Origin: Spirochaetota bacterium
GTDB lineage: Bacteria > Spirochaetota > UBA4802 > UBA5368
Direction of reading: 5' to 3'
DNA length: 64,000 bases
Assembly: GCA_035477215.1 (NCBI GenBank)
Contig: DATIKU010000058.1
Location: 184,511-248,510, forward strand
The notes beneath the pieces were generated by a model. That model saw nothing but the letters and a program-made list of their open reading frames with translations. It was not told where the DNA came from and searched no databases. This document shows positions 33,986-42,657 of the stretch, one piece after another. Position 1 is the first letter of the stretch. Every line of letters starts with the position of its first letter. Position numbers and translations under genes: made by a program.

Positions 33986-34390
33986 ATGAAATCCGGTAAA
34001 ATGGCCGTAATTATCATGGTACTGCCCATCATGCTGGCAGGATGCGATGTTCCACAGGCGCGCTTCGCGTCTACAACGCACGATTTCGGCCAGACCGAAC
34101 AGAACCGCGAGTTGCGGCACGTTTTCCGGTTTACGAACGCCGGAGGCTCGCCGCTTATAATTCACAAGATTCATCCCGGATGAGGCTGCACCGTTTTCCT
34201 TCTCTCCGAGAAGGAAATCCCCGCCGGCGGCGAGGGACGGATTGAAATAACGCTCGACACGGGGCACAGGACCGGAAAGATCGTGAAGCATATAACCGTC
34301 TACACCAACGATCCGCAAAAAACTTCCGTCCGGCTCAGCGTCGAAGCGACCGTAGCGAGACGGGAAAAGCCGCGCCGGGAGGGCCGATGA
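33986..34390 (+). CDS. DUF1573 lipoprotein with in-frame UGA at the conserved cysteine (candidate selenoprotein)
   Basis: The frame opens at ATG 33986 with a lipoprotein signal (lipobox LAGC, Cys20). It continues as a DUF1573 domain: HDFGQTEQNRELRHVFRFTN, AGGSPLIIHKIHPG. At 34181-34183 is TGA. The same frame then goes on GCTVFLLSEKEIPAGGEG, IEITLDTGHRTGKI, ITVYTNDPQ and LSVEATV, the rest of the family, to the true stop at 34388-34390, which overlaps the glgX ATG. DUF1573 carries a conserved CGCT motif; the TGA stands exactly at its first Cys, giving UGCT if read as selenocysteine. Total 134 residues if read through, 65 if not. The alternative is a fresh nonsense mutation, since TGC and TGA differ by one base. 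Confidence 0.65.
34195..34217 (+). promoter_or_regulatory. Hairpin 11 nt after the UGA, possible bacterial SECIS
   Basis: Perfect 10-bp stem TTTCCTTCTC / GAGAAGGAAA with a 3-nt loop TCC. The distance from UGA to stem, 11 nt, equals the spacing reported as critical for the upper SECIS stem of E. coli fdhF. Against: the loop has no G or GU, which most bacterial SECIS elements have, and no bulged U is seen in the stem. Confidence 0.45.
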
Positions 34391-36510
34391 ACAACACATG
34401 GGTAACGCTGCCAGGCTTACCCCTTCCGTTGGGCGCGAAGCTTGATAAAAACGGTGCGCAGTTTTCCATTTTCAGCCGCCATGCTTTTTCGGTCAGGCTG
34501 GTGCTTTTTGAACCGGGGAACGGCAAAAGCGGGGAGATATTGCTCGATCCCGTGTGCAACAGGACCGGTGATATCTGGCATATCTGGGTGGAGGGAATTC
34601 GCGAAGGACAGGCCTACGGCTATCGCATCGACGGCCCATACGTACCCGGCCGGGGCCACCGCTACAACCGCAACAAGCTCCTCCTCGATCCGTACGCACG
34701 TGCGGTAACCGGAAGCTTCAAGTGGGACCTTTCCGACGCCCGTGGCTTCGACCCGGATTCGCCCCTTGCAGATCTCTCGTTTTCGACGAAGGACAGCGCG
34801 CCTGCGGCTCCCAAGAGCATCGTTATCGACACGCAGTTCGACTGGTACGACCGCCAGATAGGCAACTCCTTCCAAAACAGCGTAATATACGAGCTCCATG
34901 TAAAAGGTTTCACTTACCATAAATCGTCGAACATTACGCACAGGGGCACTTTCAAGGGCCTTACGGAGAAGATCCCGTATCTGAAAGATCTCGGCGTAAC
35001 GGCGGTTGAGCTCATGCCGATCCAGGAATTCGACGAAGACGAAAACACCCTTGTCAATCCGCGTACGGGCGAGCGGCTTAAGAATTACTGGGGTTACAGC
35101 ACCTTCTCCTTTTTCGCTCCGAGGGGCCGGTACTCATCGGCGGGCTCATCGGGAGAACAATACGAAGAATTCAAGGAGATGGTGCGCGATTTCCACAACG
35201 CAGGAATCGAGGTGATCCTCGACATCGTATTCAATCACACCGCCGAGGGCGACCACCTCGGCCCCACCCTCTGTTTTCGCGGCATAGACAATTCCGTCTA
35301 TTACATGTTAAAGGAGGACCGCCGCTACTACCAGAATTTCTCGGGGTGCGGCAACACCTTCAACTGCAACCACCCGCTGGTGCGCGATTTCATACTGGAC
35401 TGTCTGCGCTACTGGGTCGTCGAAATGCATATTGACGGATTCCGCTTCGACCTCGCATCCATACTCGGCCGCGATCAGGACGGTAACATGTTGAACAATC
35501 CTCCCCTCATCGAGCGAATATCCGAGGACCCCATCCTGCGAAACGCCAAGGTAATCGCCGAGGCATGGGATGCGGGCGGCGCCTATCAGGTCGGTGATTT
35601 CCCCGGAAGGTGGGCCGAATGGAACGGCAAATTCCGCGACGACGTCCGGCGTTTCTGGCGGGGGGACGGCGGCTCAGTCGCCGGGTTCGCCACGCGGCTT
35701 GCCGGGAGCTCCGACCTGTACTGGGTCAAGGACAGCCCGCTGCACAGCATCAACTTCGTAACCTGTCACGACGGGTTTACGCTCAACGACCTTTTCTGCT
35801 ATGGCGAAAAGCTCAACATCGAAAACGGGGAGGATAACCGGGACGGCGAAAACCACAACCTCGGCTGGAACTGCGGGCACGAGGGACCGGACGCCCCTCC
35901 GGAAGTGGAGCGCCTGCGCCGCCGCATGATCAAGAACATGCTCGCGACCCTGTTCGTTTCTCAGGGCGTGCCGATGCTTTTGGCGGGCGACGAGTTCAGG
36001 AGAACACAGCGCGGAAACAACAATGCCTACTGTCAGGACAACGAAATATCGTGGATCGACTGGACTTTTCTCGAAAAAAACCATGAAATATTCCGATTCT
36101 GCAAAAACATCATCCGATTCCGCATGGAGCACATCATCCTCCGAAAAAAAGGCTTTTTCAACGGCTCGACTGTCGAAGGCTTCACCTCCGCCGATATCGA
36201 ATGGCACGGTCACGAAGGAAACGCCCCCGACTGGGGCGAGGACAGCCGGCAGATCGCCTGCCTTATCAGCGGCGAGTACGCGGTTCGCAAAAACGGCGAA
36301 CCCGACAATGATATCTATATGGCCTTTAACGCTGGCGACAGGGACCTCGAATTCCTGGTCCCCGACGCGCCTTCCGGGCGTTTGTGGCGTATCGCGGTCG
36401 AAACCGCAAAGGACGCACCCGACGACATCCACGAAAATGGGAAGGAGCCCGCGCTGGGCCCCGGCACAATTAAAGTCGAACATCATTCCATGGTCGTTTT
36501 ACTTGCGTGA
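34387..36510 (+). CDS. glgX: Glycogen debranching enzyme GlgX/TreX (isoamylase type)
   Basis: 707 residues, cytoplasmic. N-terminal CBM48-like domain (WVTLPGLPLPLGAKLDKNGAQFSIFS), then a GH13 barrel with VIYELHVKGFT, ILDIVFNHTAEGD, the nucleophile Asp in MHIDGFRFDLAS, the acid/base Glu in VIAEAWDAGG and the third acid in FVTCHDGFTLNDL. It hydrolyses alpha-1,6 branches of (phosphorylase-trimmed) glycogen. Its ATG overlaps the preceding lipoprotein's stop (ATGA) and also has GGGAGG 4 nt upstream. No other glycogen gene is in the window, and the pairing with a DUF1573 lipoprotein has no obvious functional logic. Confidence 0.96.
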   Translation: MNNTWVTLPGLPLPLGAKLDKNGAQFSIFSRHAFSVRLVLFEPGNGKSGEILLDPVCNRTGDIWHIWVEGIREGQAYGYRIDGPYVPGRGHRYNRNKLLLDPYARAVTGSFKWDLSDARGFDPDSPLADLSFSTKDSAPAAPKSIVIDTQFDWYDRQIGNSFQNSVIYELHVKGFTYHKSSNITHRGTFKGLTEKIPYLKDLGVTAVELMPIQEFDEDENTLVNPRTGERLKNYWGYSTFSFFAPRGRYSSAGSSGEQYEEFKEMVRDFHNAGIEVILDIVFNHTAEGDHLGPTLCFRGIDNSVYYMLKEDRRYYQNFSGCGNTFNCNHPLVRDFILDCLRYWVVEMHIDGFRFDLASILGRDQDGNMLNNPPLIERISEDPILRNAKVIAEAWDAGGAYQVGDFPGRWAEWNGKFRDDVRRFWRGDGGSVAGFATRLAGSSDLYWVKDSPLHSINFVTCHDGFTLNDLFCYGEKLNIENGEDNRDGENHNLGWNCGHEGPDAPPEVERLRRRMIKNMLATLFVSQGVPMLLAGDEFRRTQRGNNNAYCQDNEISWIDWTFLEKNHEIFRFCKNIIRFRMEHIILRKKGFFNGSTVEGFTSADIEWHGHEGNAPDWGEDSRQIACLISGEYAVRKNGEPDNDIYMAFNAGDRDLEFLVPDAPSGRLWRIAVETAKDAPDDIHENGKEPALGPGTIKVEHHSMVVLLA

Positions 36511-36763
36511 CGGTTTTTACCTGTTATTATTCCCCTCTTTCATGCCGAAAACTATACCAGAGTTGTTGCATAACCGGCAAATAACGCCGGTATCCTCCCG
36601 CCTGCGGCGGGGCGATGGCCGATATCGCCGGGATTTGCAACAGGTATGTTGTGTTGGTGCGATGTCGGCACGAATAGACTGATGTTCCCTTTTTTCGGGA
36701 TATTGCGCCGATGAAGCGCGGCGGCCTCGCCATACAACGAGGCGCCCCGGCCGGGTATAGTTG
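36511..36763. other. Intergenic region rich in short hairpins
   Basis: Three short palindromes lie in tandem: CCGGC/GCCGG (about 36576-36592), CCCGCC/GGCGGG (about 36597-36612) and GGCGAT/ATCGCC (about 36611-36630). They may end glgX transcription or be a small repeat. No gene was recognised. Confidence 0.4.
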
Positions 36764-36792
36764 TTGCCACGGCGACTCGTCTGCGGTATAAT
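36764..36792 (+). promoter_or_regulatory. Sigma70 promoter of the 36.8 kb gene, probably leaderless
   Basis: TTGCCA (36764-36769), 17-nt spacer, perfect TATAAT (36787-36792). The start codon ATG 36799 is only 7 nt beyond the -10, so transcription would begin at or next to the A of ATG, leaving no ribosome site. Confidence 0.75.
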
Positions 36793-36798
36793 AGAAAC

Positions 36799-38346
36799 AT
36801 GAATACCATTCTCATTATAATCCTTATGGTCATACTCTTCATCCTCGCCTGGGCGCTTTTCGGCTCGGACGACCAGAGTTCGAAAACCCCCGGGGAAGGT
36901 GCCCAGCCAGAAGCGCTTCTAAGAAGAAGGGCCTCTGACAGGGAGATAGAGGAAAAATTCCCCGATCGTCAGGCTCAACCGCTACGACGCAAGAGCGACC
37001 TCGATTCCCTCGAGCACATGAAGGACATCTCCGGGGAATTTAAACTGCCGTATCTTACCGATGAAATAATAACCGAGACCTCGGGCTTCCGCGTCTACCG
37101 GAGGACGCTGATCAACGCCGAGATTTACGCAAAAAAGGGCGATTTCGCGACCGCCACATCCCTTTACGAGGGGGTCGTAGCGCGCATCAACGACCTGGAA
37201 ACCAACCATAAAATTGAAGCGAATATAGAATACCTCAGGCGCTATCGCGAGTTTCTCAGCGCCAGGAAAAAAAAGGACGACCTCATCGAGGCCGCCTCGC
37301 CAAGGAAATCCCACGAATTGAAATTGAGCCTCGACGGCCCGCTCACCATACCGGACAGAATTCAAATAGGGATCACCGCACCGGCGCCGGCCGCTCCCGC
37401 CATCGACATCGACCAGATCGCCGAACAGATATCCCGCAAGCTCAACCTCGCCGGACCCGCTGCGCACGCCGATGAGGCCGAGCTCAACCGGTATCGCGAC
37501 GAGGTAAACCGCCTGGACCGCCGGTTGAACGACCTTTCCGGAGATCTGGCCGCCCGCAGAGCCGCCGAGGAGGTCTATCGCAGGCCGACAATTATTGAGG
37601 CAAAGTACGAATCGCCCGTCCCTTTCATACTGGACCCCAAACCCATACTCGAGCTTCTCGAAAAGCTGCCGGCACGCCGCTCTCCCGAAACCGGCGATGA
37701 TGCCGGGAAAACGTCTCCATCCGGAAAACAGCGGCTTCCCTCCGGTGCGGCCGCTTTGGAGGAGAGGGAGGAGTTCCGAAAAGAGACCGTCACCCGCGAC
37801 GAAAAGGAGAGCCCGGATGAATGGGAGCTGCTCAGCAAATACGGGCGCGATGAAGAACAGCCGGCGGAGAACCTTTCGGATGAGGACATATTCGAAAAGA
37901 TTATAAGCGAAGGCGCGCATAAGAGAAAGGATGACGTTGAAATCCTTGGCGACTCGAGGCCGGCCGATGAACTGGAGTACGATGCGCGCGACCGCGATCT
38001 GGAGCTTAAAAAAGAGGATGATGCGCGTTTTTATCGTAAATTTCTGCAGCATAACCGGCGCAAGGCGCGCGAGCTTCCGATTCTGAAGGTCAGTTACGAT
38101 TTCTCCAAGCTTCCCGACGAATTCAGCCTCGCCCGAGAGAAGAACATTTTAGAGTACTCATACTACAAGTATAAACCGATGCTGGAACGCGCGGCGGAAT
38201 ACCTGAAAAAACGAAAGGTGAAGGACGCCATCAACTATTACAAGGTCGTCATGTCGCAGAACATCCCGCCCGAATTCAAAACCATGATTCGCAAGAACAT
38301 CGGCGACCTCACCGAATATCTCGAAAAGTATCTCACCACCGATTAA
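36799..38346 (+). CDS. Unknown membrane-anchored, charged protein with TPR-like ends
   Basis: 515 residues. One N-terminal membrane helix (about 3-21, MNTILIIILMVILFILAWAL) is followed by a long, highly charged region facing the cytoplasm by the positive-inside rule. A helical block at about 110-160 (AEIYAKKGDFATATSLYEG) and another at the C-terminus (AAEYLKKRKVKDAINYYK) look like single TPR-type hairpins. The middle (about 180-440) is rich in Glu, Arg, Asp and Pro and is likely disordered or coiled. No family was recognised. It is a single gene with its own promoter. Confidence 0.8.
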   Translation: MNTILIIILMVILFILAWALFGSDDQSSKTPGEGAQPEALLRRRASDREIEEKFPDRQAQPLRRKSDLDSLEHMKDISGEFKLPYLTDEIITETSGFRVYRRTLINAEIYAKKGDFATATSLYEGVVARINDLETNHKIEANIEYLRRYREFLSARKKKDDLIEAASPRKSHELKLSLDGPLTIPDRIQIGITAPAPAAPAIDIDQIAEQISRKLNLAGPAAHADEAELNRYRDEVNRLDRRLNDLSGDLAARRAAEEVYRRPTIIEAKYESPVPFILDPKPILELLEKLPARRSPETGDDAGKTSPSGKQRLPSGAAALEEREEFRKETVTRDEKESPDEWELLSKYGRDEEQPAENLSDEDIFEKIISEGAHKRKDDVEILGDSRPADELEYDARDRDLELKKEDDARFYRKFLQHNRRKARELPILKVSYDFSKLPDEFSLAREKNILEYSYYKYKPMLERAAEYLKKRKVKDAINYYKVVMSQNIPPEFKTMIRKNIGDLTEYLEKYLTTD

Positions 38347-38609
38347 AGGCTAATATCCGGTTTTCTCCTCGCAATCCCCATTTCGGTGGAATCCCCAAAG
38401 CCGGAAAGATAAGTTCAATCACCGCCGTCCCAGGGATTTTCAAAACGCCAAAAGCATCCGCCCGGTTTCAGCAGGCGATTTCGATTTTCGATGCGACATC
38501 GATCTCTCAATAAATTGATTTTTCAGCGACTGTCAAATGGGAACTTAAACGGGAGGCCCGTTGAGGCAGGACGCTTGCCAAGCACCGGATACCACTGAGG
38601 TCAGGTCTG

Positions 38610-38683
<74 letters not shown>

Positions 38684-38726
38684 ATATATACCGCCGCGTC
38701 CGCAAGGCTGTCCGGACGCGATAGCC

Positions 38727-38755
38727 AATTAACGCACCGGGCGGGCCATTGTCAA
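38727..38755 (-). promoter_or_regulatory. Promoter of tRNA-Arg(TCG)
   Basis: Minus-strand TTGACA (38755-38750), 17-nt spacer, TTAATT (38732-38727). Confidence 0.5.
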
Positions 38756-38849
38756 GAAAAACACTCGGAACCAGGCCGCGCAGTCTGCCAACCGTGCCCA
38801 AATGGCTCGTCTCAATCGCAGCGCCCGGTGCGCGGCGAGGGAATGGCCG

Positions 38850-40643
38850 CTATGCTTCCACGCGATTGCGCCCGGCCTGCTTCGCCCTGTACAACGCCGC
38901 GTCCGCCGCTTCAATGAGCAGCCGCGGGGACGAGTCACGCTCCGCCGGCATGCCGGCCACACCGAGGCTTACGGTAAGCCTGTCCGATACGGCGGAATAA
39001 CCGTGTGGGATGCCAAGCTCCTCGATCTCCCGGCGCATTGCTTCGGCGATGACGAGCGCCCCTTCGATGTCCGTATCAGGCAGTACGACCACGAATTCCT
39101 CTCCGCCGTAGCGCGCCACGAAATCTCCCGGCCGCTTCAGCGCCTCCGGCAGTGCCATCGCGACTTTCTGCAGCACCTCGTCGCCGGCGCGATGGCCGTA
39201 GTTGTCGTTGAAGAGCTTGAAAAAGTCAATGTCTATCATTATAAGCGCCAGAGTGGTCCGATTTCTCGCCGAACGCCGCCATTCGCGGTTTACAAATTCA
39301 CTGAACCTCCTCCGGTTTGGAATCGCCGTCAGGTCGTCGAGGAAGGACAGGCTCTCCAGCATCAGGTTCGCGTCCTCGAGATCGCCCTTCTCCTCGAGCA
39401 GGGTTTCCACCTCCCTGAACGCCCGCGAGAAACGAATCGACAGAAGCATCGTCTGCGAGAACATAAAGAAGAACAATCCAAATGATGTCAGATAGGCTGT
39501 CTGGATAACCTGGTTATTGTGGAGCAGATCGTTAACTATTGCCGCGAAGAGAAAAATGAATCCCGCTACAAAAATCACGGCTCCTTCCCTGCCACGCGAC
39601 GCGGCCTTAATCAATACGTACAACGCGTACACGCACCCGGCGACAATGAGCGCCTGAAATGCCCGAAGCGCATGCGTGAATACCAGCGCCGGCGTGAATA
39701 CCACAACCGCAGTCAGGAGTATTGCCGACACCTGGTACGCGCGCACGATGCGCCGGTCGAACTCATCGGGAAAGAGTGAACGCAGAAACATGGTGAAAAA
39801 CGCCGGGCCGCAGTATATGCTCGCATAGGACACCTTGACCAGAATTTCCCAGGGAATGGACGACCAGATATGTGTCAGATAGTATTGCCCGGAGGCCAGG
39901 CCCCGTACACCGATGCACATCCCGAACAGGCTGAAAAAGAGCGGCGATGGGTCCTTTCTGCGAAGCAGGTAAAGGCCGAAGTGGTACAAGGATATAATGA
40001 GGATGCTGCCGAAAAGAAACATCTCGAACGCGATGCTCTTTTCACGGATTACTCGGATATCCTCCTCGAGCCCGAACACTATACTGTTGGCGGGCCCGCC
40101 TCTGAGATGGTGAAAATTTGAGATAAAAAGCGCGACCTCCGCTCCACCCCCGCGGGAGGCGTAATCGCATACCCTTGGGACCCATTCAGGCTTCGACGCA
40201 TCCGCACAGGTGCCGAAGGTTCCGCCCGAACATATCCGTTCTCCATCAATCATAAGTATATAGGCGGTGTCCAGGTCCGGAAAGCTGAAGGCGAGACGCC
40301 GCTCGCCCGGCGGGAGAATCAGCCTGAGGCGGTACGCGGCGTACCCGGTCCCGCCGGCAGTTTTGCCGTCGACAAGAATTTTATTCCAGCTTCCCGGCAT
40401 GCGGACATACTGTTTCACCGGAGAGTTCGGCGCATGCGAGTTGCCAGGGGCAGATTGCCAGTGAAACTCCCATTCTCCGTCAAGTCGAACGACGCCGTCA
40501 CGCTCAAAGTTCCATGCTCCCAGATCCATCAAGCCCTTCACGGCCTCCGGGACAACCGCTCCCCGCGCGCGATCACCACAGGCGCTTAACAGCGCCAGAG
40601 AAAACAGCACAAAACCAAGTCTTTTGATGCAAATGCCGTACAT
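38850..40643 (-). CDS. Membrane diguanylate cyclase with 7TM-DISM sensor
   Basis: 597 residues from ATG 40643 (ATG 40673 is a possible longer start). Signal with lipobox LSAC, then a periplasmic jelly-roll DISM domain (about 40-210, LDGEWEFHW...MPGSWN), seven membrane helices (about 225-430), a short coil and a GGDEF domain. The active site reads GGEEF at 513-517, preceded by RPGD, the RxxD inhibitory site with the standard 5-residue spacing, so product inhibition is likely. It makes cyclic di-GMP in response to an unknown outside ligand, probably a carbohydrate given the DISM fold. No effector gene is adjacent. Confidence 0.92.
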   Translation of the reverse strand: MYGICIKRLGFVLFSLALLSACGDRARGAVVPEAVKGLMDLGAWNFERDGVVRLDGEWEFHWQSAPGNSHAPNSPVKQYVRMPGSWNKILVDGKTAGGTGYAAYRLRLILPPGERRLAFSFPDLDTAYILMIDGERICSGGTFGTCADASKPEWVPRVCDYASRGGGAEVALFISNFHHLRGGPANSIVFGLEEDIRVIREKSIAFEMFLFGSILIISLYHFGLYLLRRKDPSPLFFSLFGMCIGVRGLASGQYYLTHIWSSIPWEILVKVSYASIYCGPAFFTMFLRSLFPDEFDRRIVRAYQVSAILLTAVVVFTPALVFTHALRAFQALIVAGCVYALYVLIKAASRGREGAVIFVAGFIFLFAAIVNDLLHNNQVIQTAYLTSFGLFFFMFSQTMLLSIRFSRAFREVETLLEEKGDLEDANLMLESLSFLDDLTAIPNRRRFSEFVNREWRRSARNRTTLALIMIDIDFFKLFNDNYGHRAGDEVLQKVAMALPEALKRPGDFVARYGGEEFVVVLPDTDIEGALVIAEAMRREIEELGIPHGYSAVSDRLTVSLGVAGMPAERDSSPRLLIEAADAALYRAKQAGRNRVEA

Positions 40644-40782
40644 AAACCCCGCAACCAGCCAATCAGAGCCCATCCGAATATCCTGTTTTTGCGCACATGG
40701 AGCATGGTTTATTTCATTTTTTCTATTGCCCCGCACCGGCTCATATTGTGCGTATCCCCGCAATAGTCAGCTCACCGGCCTT

Positions 40783-42033
40783 TCATCCCTTTCTGATTTT
40801 CCTTCTATTCAAAGGCGTCCCCTCGTATGCGTGCTCGAGGACCATGAGCGCGTCGTCGTAATTGATCTCCTCCGGATTATAGATCTTGGCGCCGTCGCCC
40901 TGGGCGGTACGCGCTATGTCCGCGAGCTTCTCCTTCGGCACCATCCGCCTCCCCTCGCGGTCGACGATCTCTTTCAGAAAGCGCGCGTGCCGGCCGCCCG
41001 TCGCGTCGTGAAGGTCCTGATTGAGCTTTCGAATGTATTCTATGGTCTTCTCCGGGCGCAGTTTTGCCGGAGTCGCCGCGTACACCTCGGGGCCGGCAAG
41101 CGCGAACAGCAGTTCGCCGATTTCTTTGGCCCGCTTGTGCATATTGTACTCGAGGCCATATGGCAGGAAAAGACTCATGCACACGCCGTGCGGCACGGCG
41201 CAGGCTCCGCCGGTCGCGTGGCCGAGGTTGTGGACCATGCCAACCATCGAGTTTGAAAACGCCATTCCGGCAAGGATCGCTCCGTTTGCCAGGTCGAGCC
41301 GTCCCTGCAGGTCGCCCGGCTTCTTTATAACATTCAGGATATTGCCGCTTATAAGACGTATGGCGGTCAGCGCCATCGCGTCGCTCAGCGGATTTTTGGC
41401 CAGGCAGTAATACGCCTCGCATGCGTGCGTCATCGCGTCCATGGCGGTCGGTGCCGTAAGAAACGGCGGCAGCGTTTTCGTCATGCGAGAGTCAAGGAGC
41501 GCGATATCGGGAAGCAGAAAATACGAGGTAAAGGGTATCTTTACCTTTTTTTTGTGATCGGCTATGACGGCGACAACCGTCACCTCGGAGCCGGTCCCCG
41601 ATGTGGTCGGTATCGCGATCATCGGCTTTAGCTTCCGCTTGACCGCTCCCGCGCCCTCGTAATCGAGGATATTGGCCCCGCCGAGCGAAACGAGTATGTT
41701 CACGCCCTTGGCCGTGTCGAGCACCGAGCCTCCGCCCACAGCGATGATCGAATCGCACTTTCTGGAACGATAGAGCTTCGCCGCCGCGTTGACGATCGTG
41801 TACTCGGAATCAGGCGGCACCTCGTCGTAGACCGCGCTGACTTTGGCCTTCGATCCCTTCATCGCGCTGTTTACCATCTTGATGAGGCCGGCCCCCGAAA
41901 CGCCCCTGTCGGTGATGATCATCGGTCTGGCCACACCGAGGGACGACAGCATTGAAGGTATCTTGTCGAGCGCCCTGTGACCGGCGACCGTTTTTACCCT
42001 TGCACAGAATTCATAATAATCTGGAAGAAACAT
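40783..42033 (-). CDS. Iron-containing alcohol dehydrogenase, intact
   Basis: 416 residues, ATG 42033 behind AAGGAG. NAD motif GGGSVLDTAKG, substrate loop PTTSGTGSEVT, and all four metal ligands in place: Asp and His in TAMDAMTHACEAY, then His, His and His pattern in VHNLGHATGGACAVPHG. The family reduces aldehydes or oxidises alcohols with NAD(P) and Fe2+. The substrate is unknown. Third gene of a minus-strand trio behind a degenerate paralogue and an SCP2-like gene. Confidence 0.93.
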   Translation of the reverse strand: MFLPDYYEFCARVKTVAGHRALDKIPSMLSSLGVARPMIITDRGVSGAGLIKMVNSAMKGSKAKVSAVYDEVPPDSEYTIVNAAAKLYRSRKCDSIIAVGGGSVLDTAKGVNILVSLGGANILDYEGAGAVKRKLKPMIAIPTTSGTGSEVTVVAVIADHKKKVKIPFTSYFLLPDIALLDSRMTKTLPPFLTAPTAMDAMTHACEAYYCLAKNPLSDAMALTAIRLISGNILNVIKKPGDLQGRLDLANGAILAGMAFSNSMVGMVHNLGHATGGACAVPHGVCMSLFLPYGLEYNMHKRAKEIGELLFALAGPEVYAATPAKLRPEKTIEYIRKLNQDLHDATGGRHARFLKEIVDREGRRMVPKEKLADIARTAQGDGAKIYNPEEINYDDALMVLEHAYEGTPLNRRKIRKG

Positions 42034-42076
42034 GGCGGACTCCTTTTCGTTCAATTTTTCCGAATCTGCGACATTC

Positions 42077-42622
42077 TCAGAAACCCAGCAGCGTGCGCGT
42101 ATAGATCACGATCCTGCCTACGTGCTTACGCACCGGCGATAGCTCCGACCATTTCGGATATCGCTTCACCGCAAGGGAGGCGATCAACTTTGGAAGCAGG
42201 TACACCTCCACCAGATCCAGCACCCGGACCACGGCGAGCGCATCGATGAGGTCCCCGTCCACCACGAAACGGTTTCGCGCGAACGCGACCGACGTGGACT
42301 CCTGGAAGGTGAAGACCAGGATCGCCGACTCTACGCTCTTGATGCTCATTGTAAGGGGGATCCTCTTACCCTCGGGGTTCCACCCCAGGTACCTGGCCCT
42401 GCCCTTCGCGTCGCGTCCCACTATCATCCAGGGCCCGTGCGGATGCACTCCAAGCGCGAACGCGAAACCATCCTTCAAATTCTTAAATTCCTTTTTAACG
42501 GTTTCATCCACCCTGCACGCCGCCTGTATCGCCCTGCCGACGACAAAGAGCATGACCGCGATATAGATGCGCTTGATCGTCTTTCTTCCAGGTTTTATCT
42601 CGGGATAGCTGTCATAATTCAT
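42077..42622 (-). CDS. SCP2-like (sterol-carrier fold) protein, tentative
   Basis: 181 residues, start behind GGAG. The stretch LTMSIKSVESAILVFTFQE, then ARNRFVVDGDLIDALAVVRVLDLVEVYLLPK follows the SCP2 pattern (beta strands, 'GDL..A' turn and C-terminal helix). The N-terminus has a short hydrophobic stretch (about 20-33). SCP2-fold proteins bind lipids or hydrophobic substrates. Lying between two iron-ADH genes, it may present a lipid-like alcohol or aldehyde. The family call is moderate, the role is inference. Confidence 0.6.
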   Translation of the reverse strand: MNYDSYPEIKPGRKTIKRIYIAVMLFVVGRAIQAACRVDETVKKEFKNLKDGFAFALGVHPHGPWMIVGRDAKGRARYLGWNPEGKRIPLTMSIKSVESAILVFTFQESTSVAFARNRFVVDGDLIDALAVVRVLDLVEVYLLPKLIASLAVKRYPKWSELSPVRKHVGRIVIYTRTLLGF

Positions 42623-42657
42623 GATATGCTCCGCTTATAATAGATTTGACGCACGGC

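Noticed and set aside
34223..34240. CCGCC/GGCGG palindrome further downstream as an alternative SECIS
   Set aside because: It has no loop nucleotides and lies too far from the UGA compared with the perfect hairpin at 34195-34217.
33848..34399. A 183-codon minus-strand frame covering the DUF1573 region, which might explain the TGA
   Set aside because: It shows no family features, whereas the plus strand is DUF1573-like on both sides of the TGA with a lipobox and an ATGA overlap to glgX.
36982..38052. A 356-codon minus-strand frame opposite the unknown 36.8 kb gene
   Set aside because: The plus-strand gene has a strong promoter, a membrane anchor and a sensible charged composition; the antisense product has neither a start signal nor motifs.
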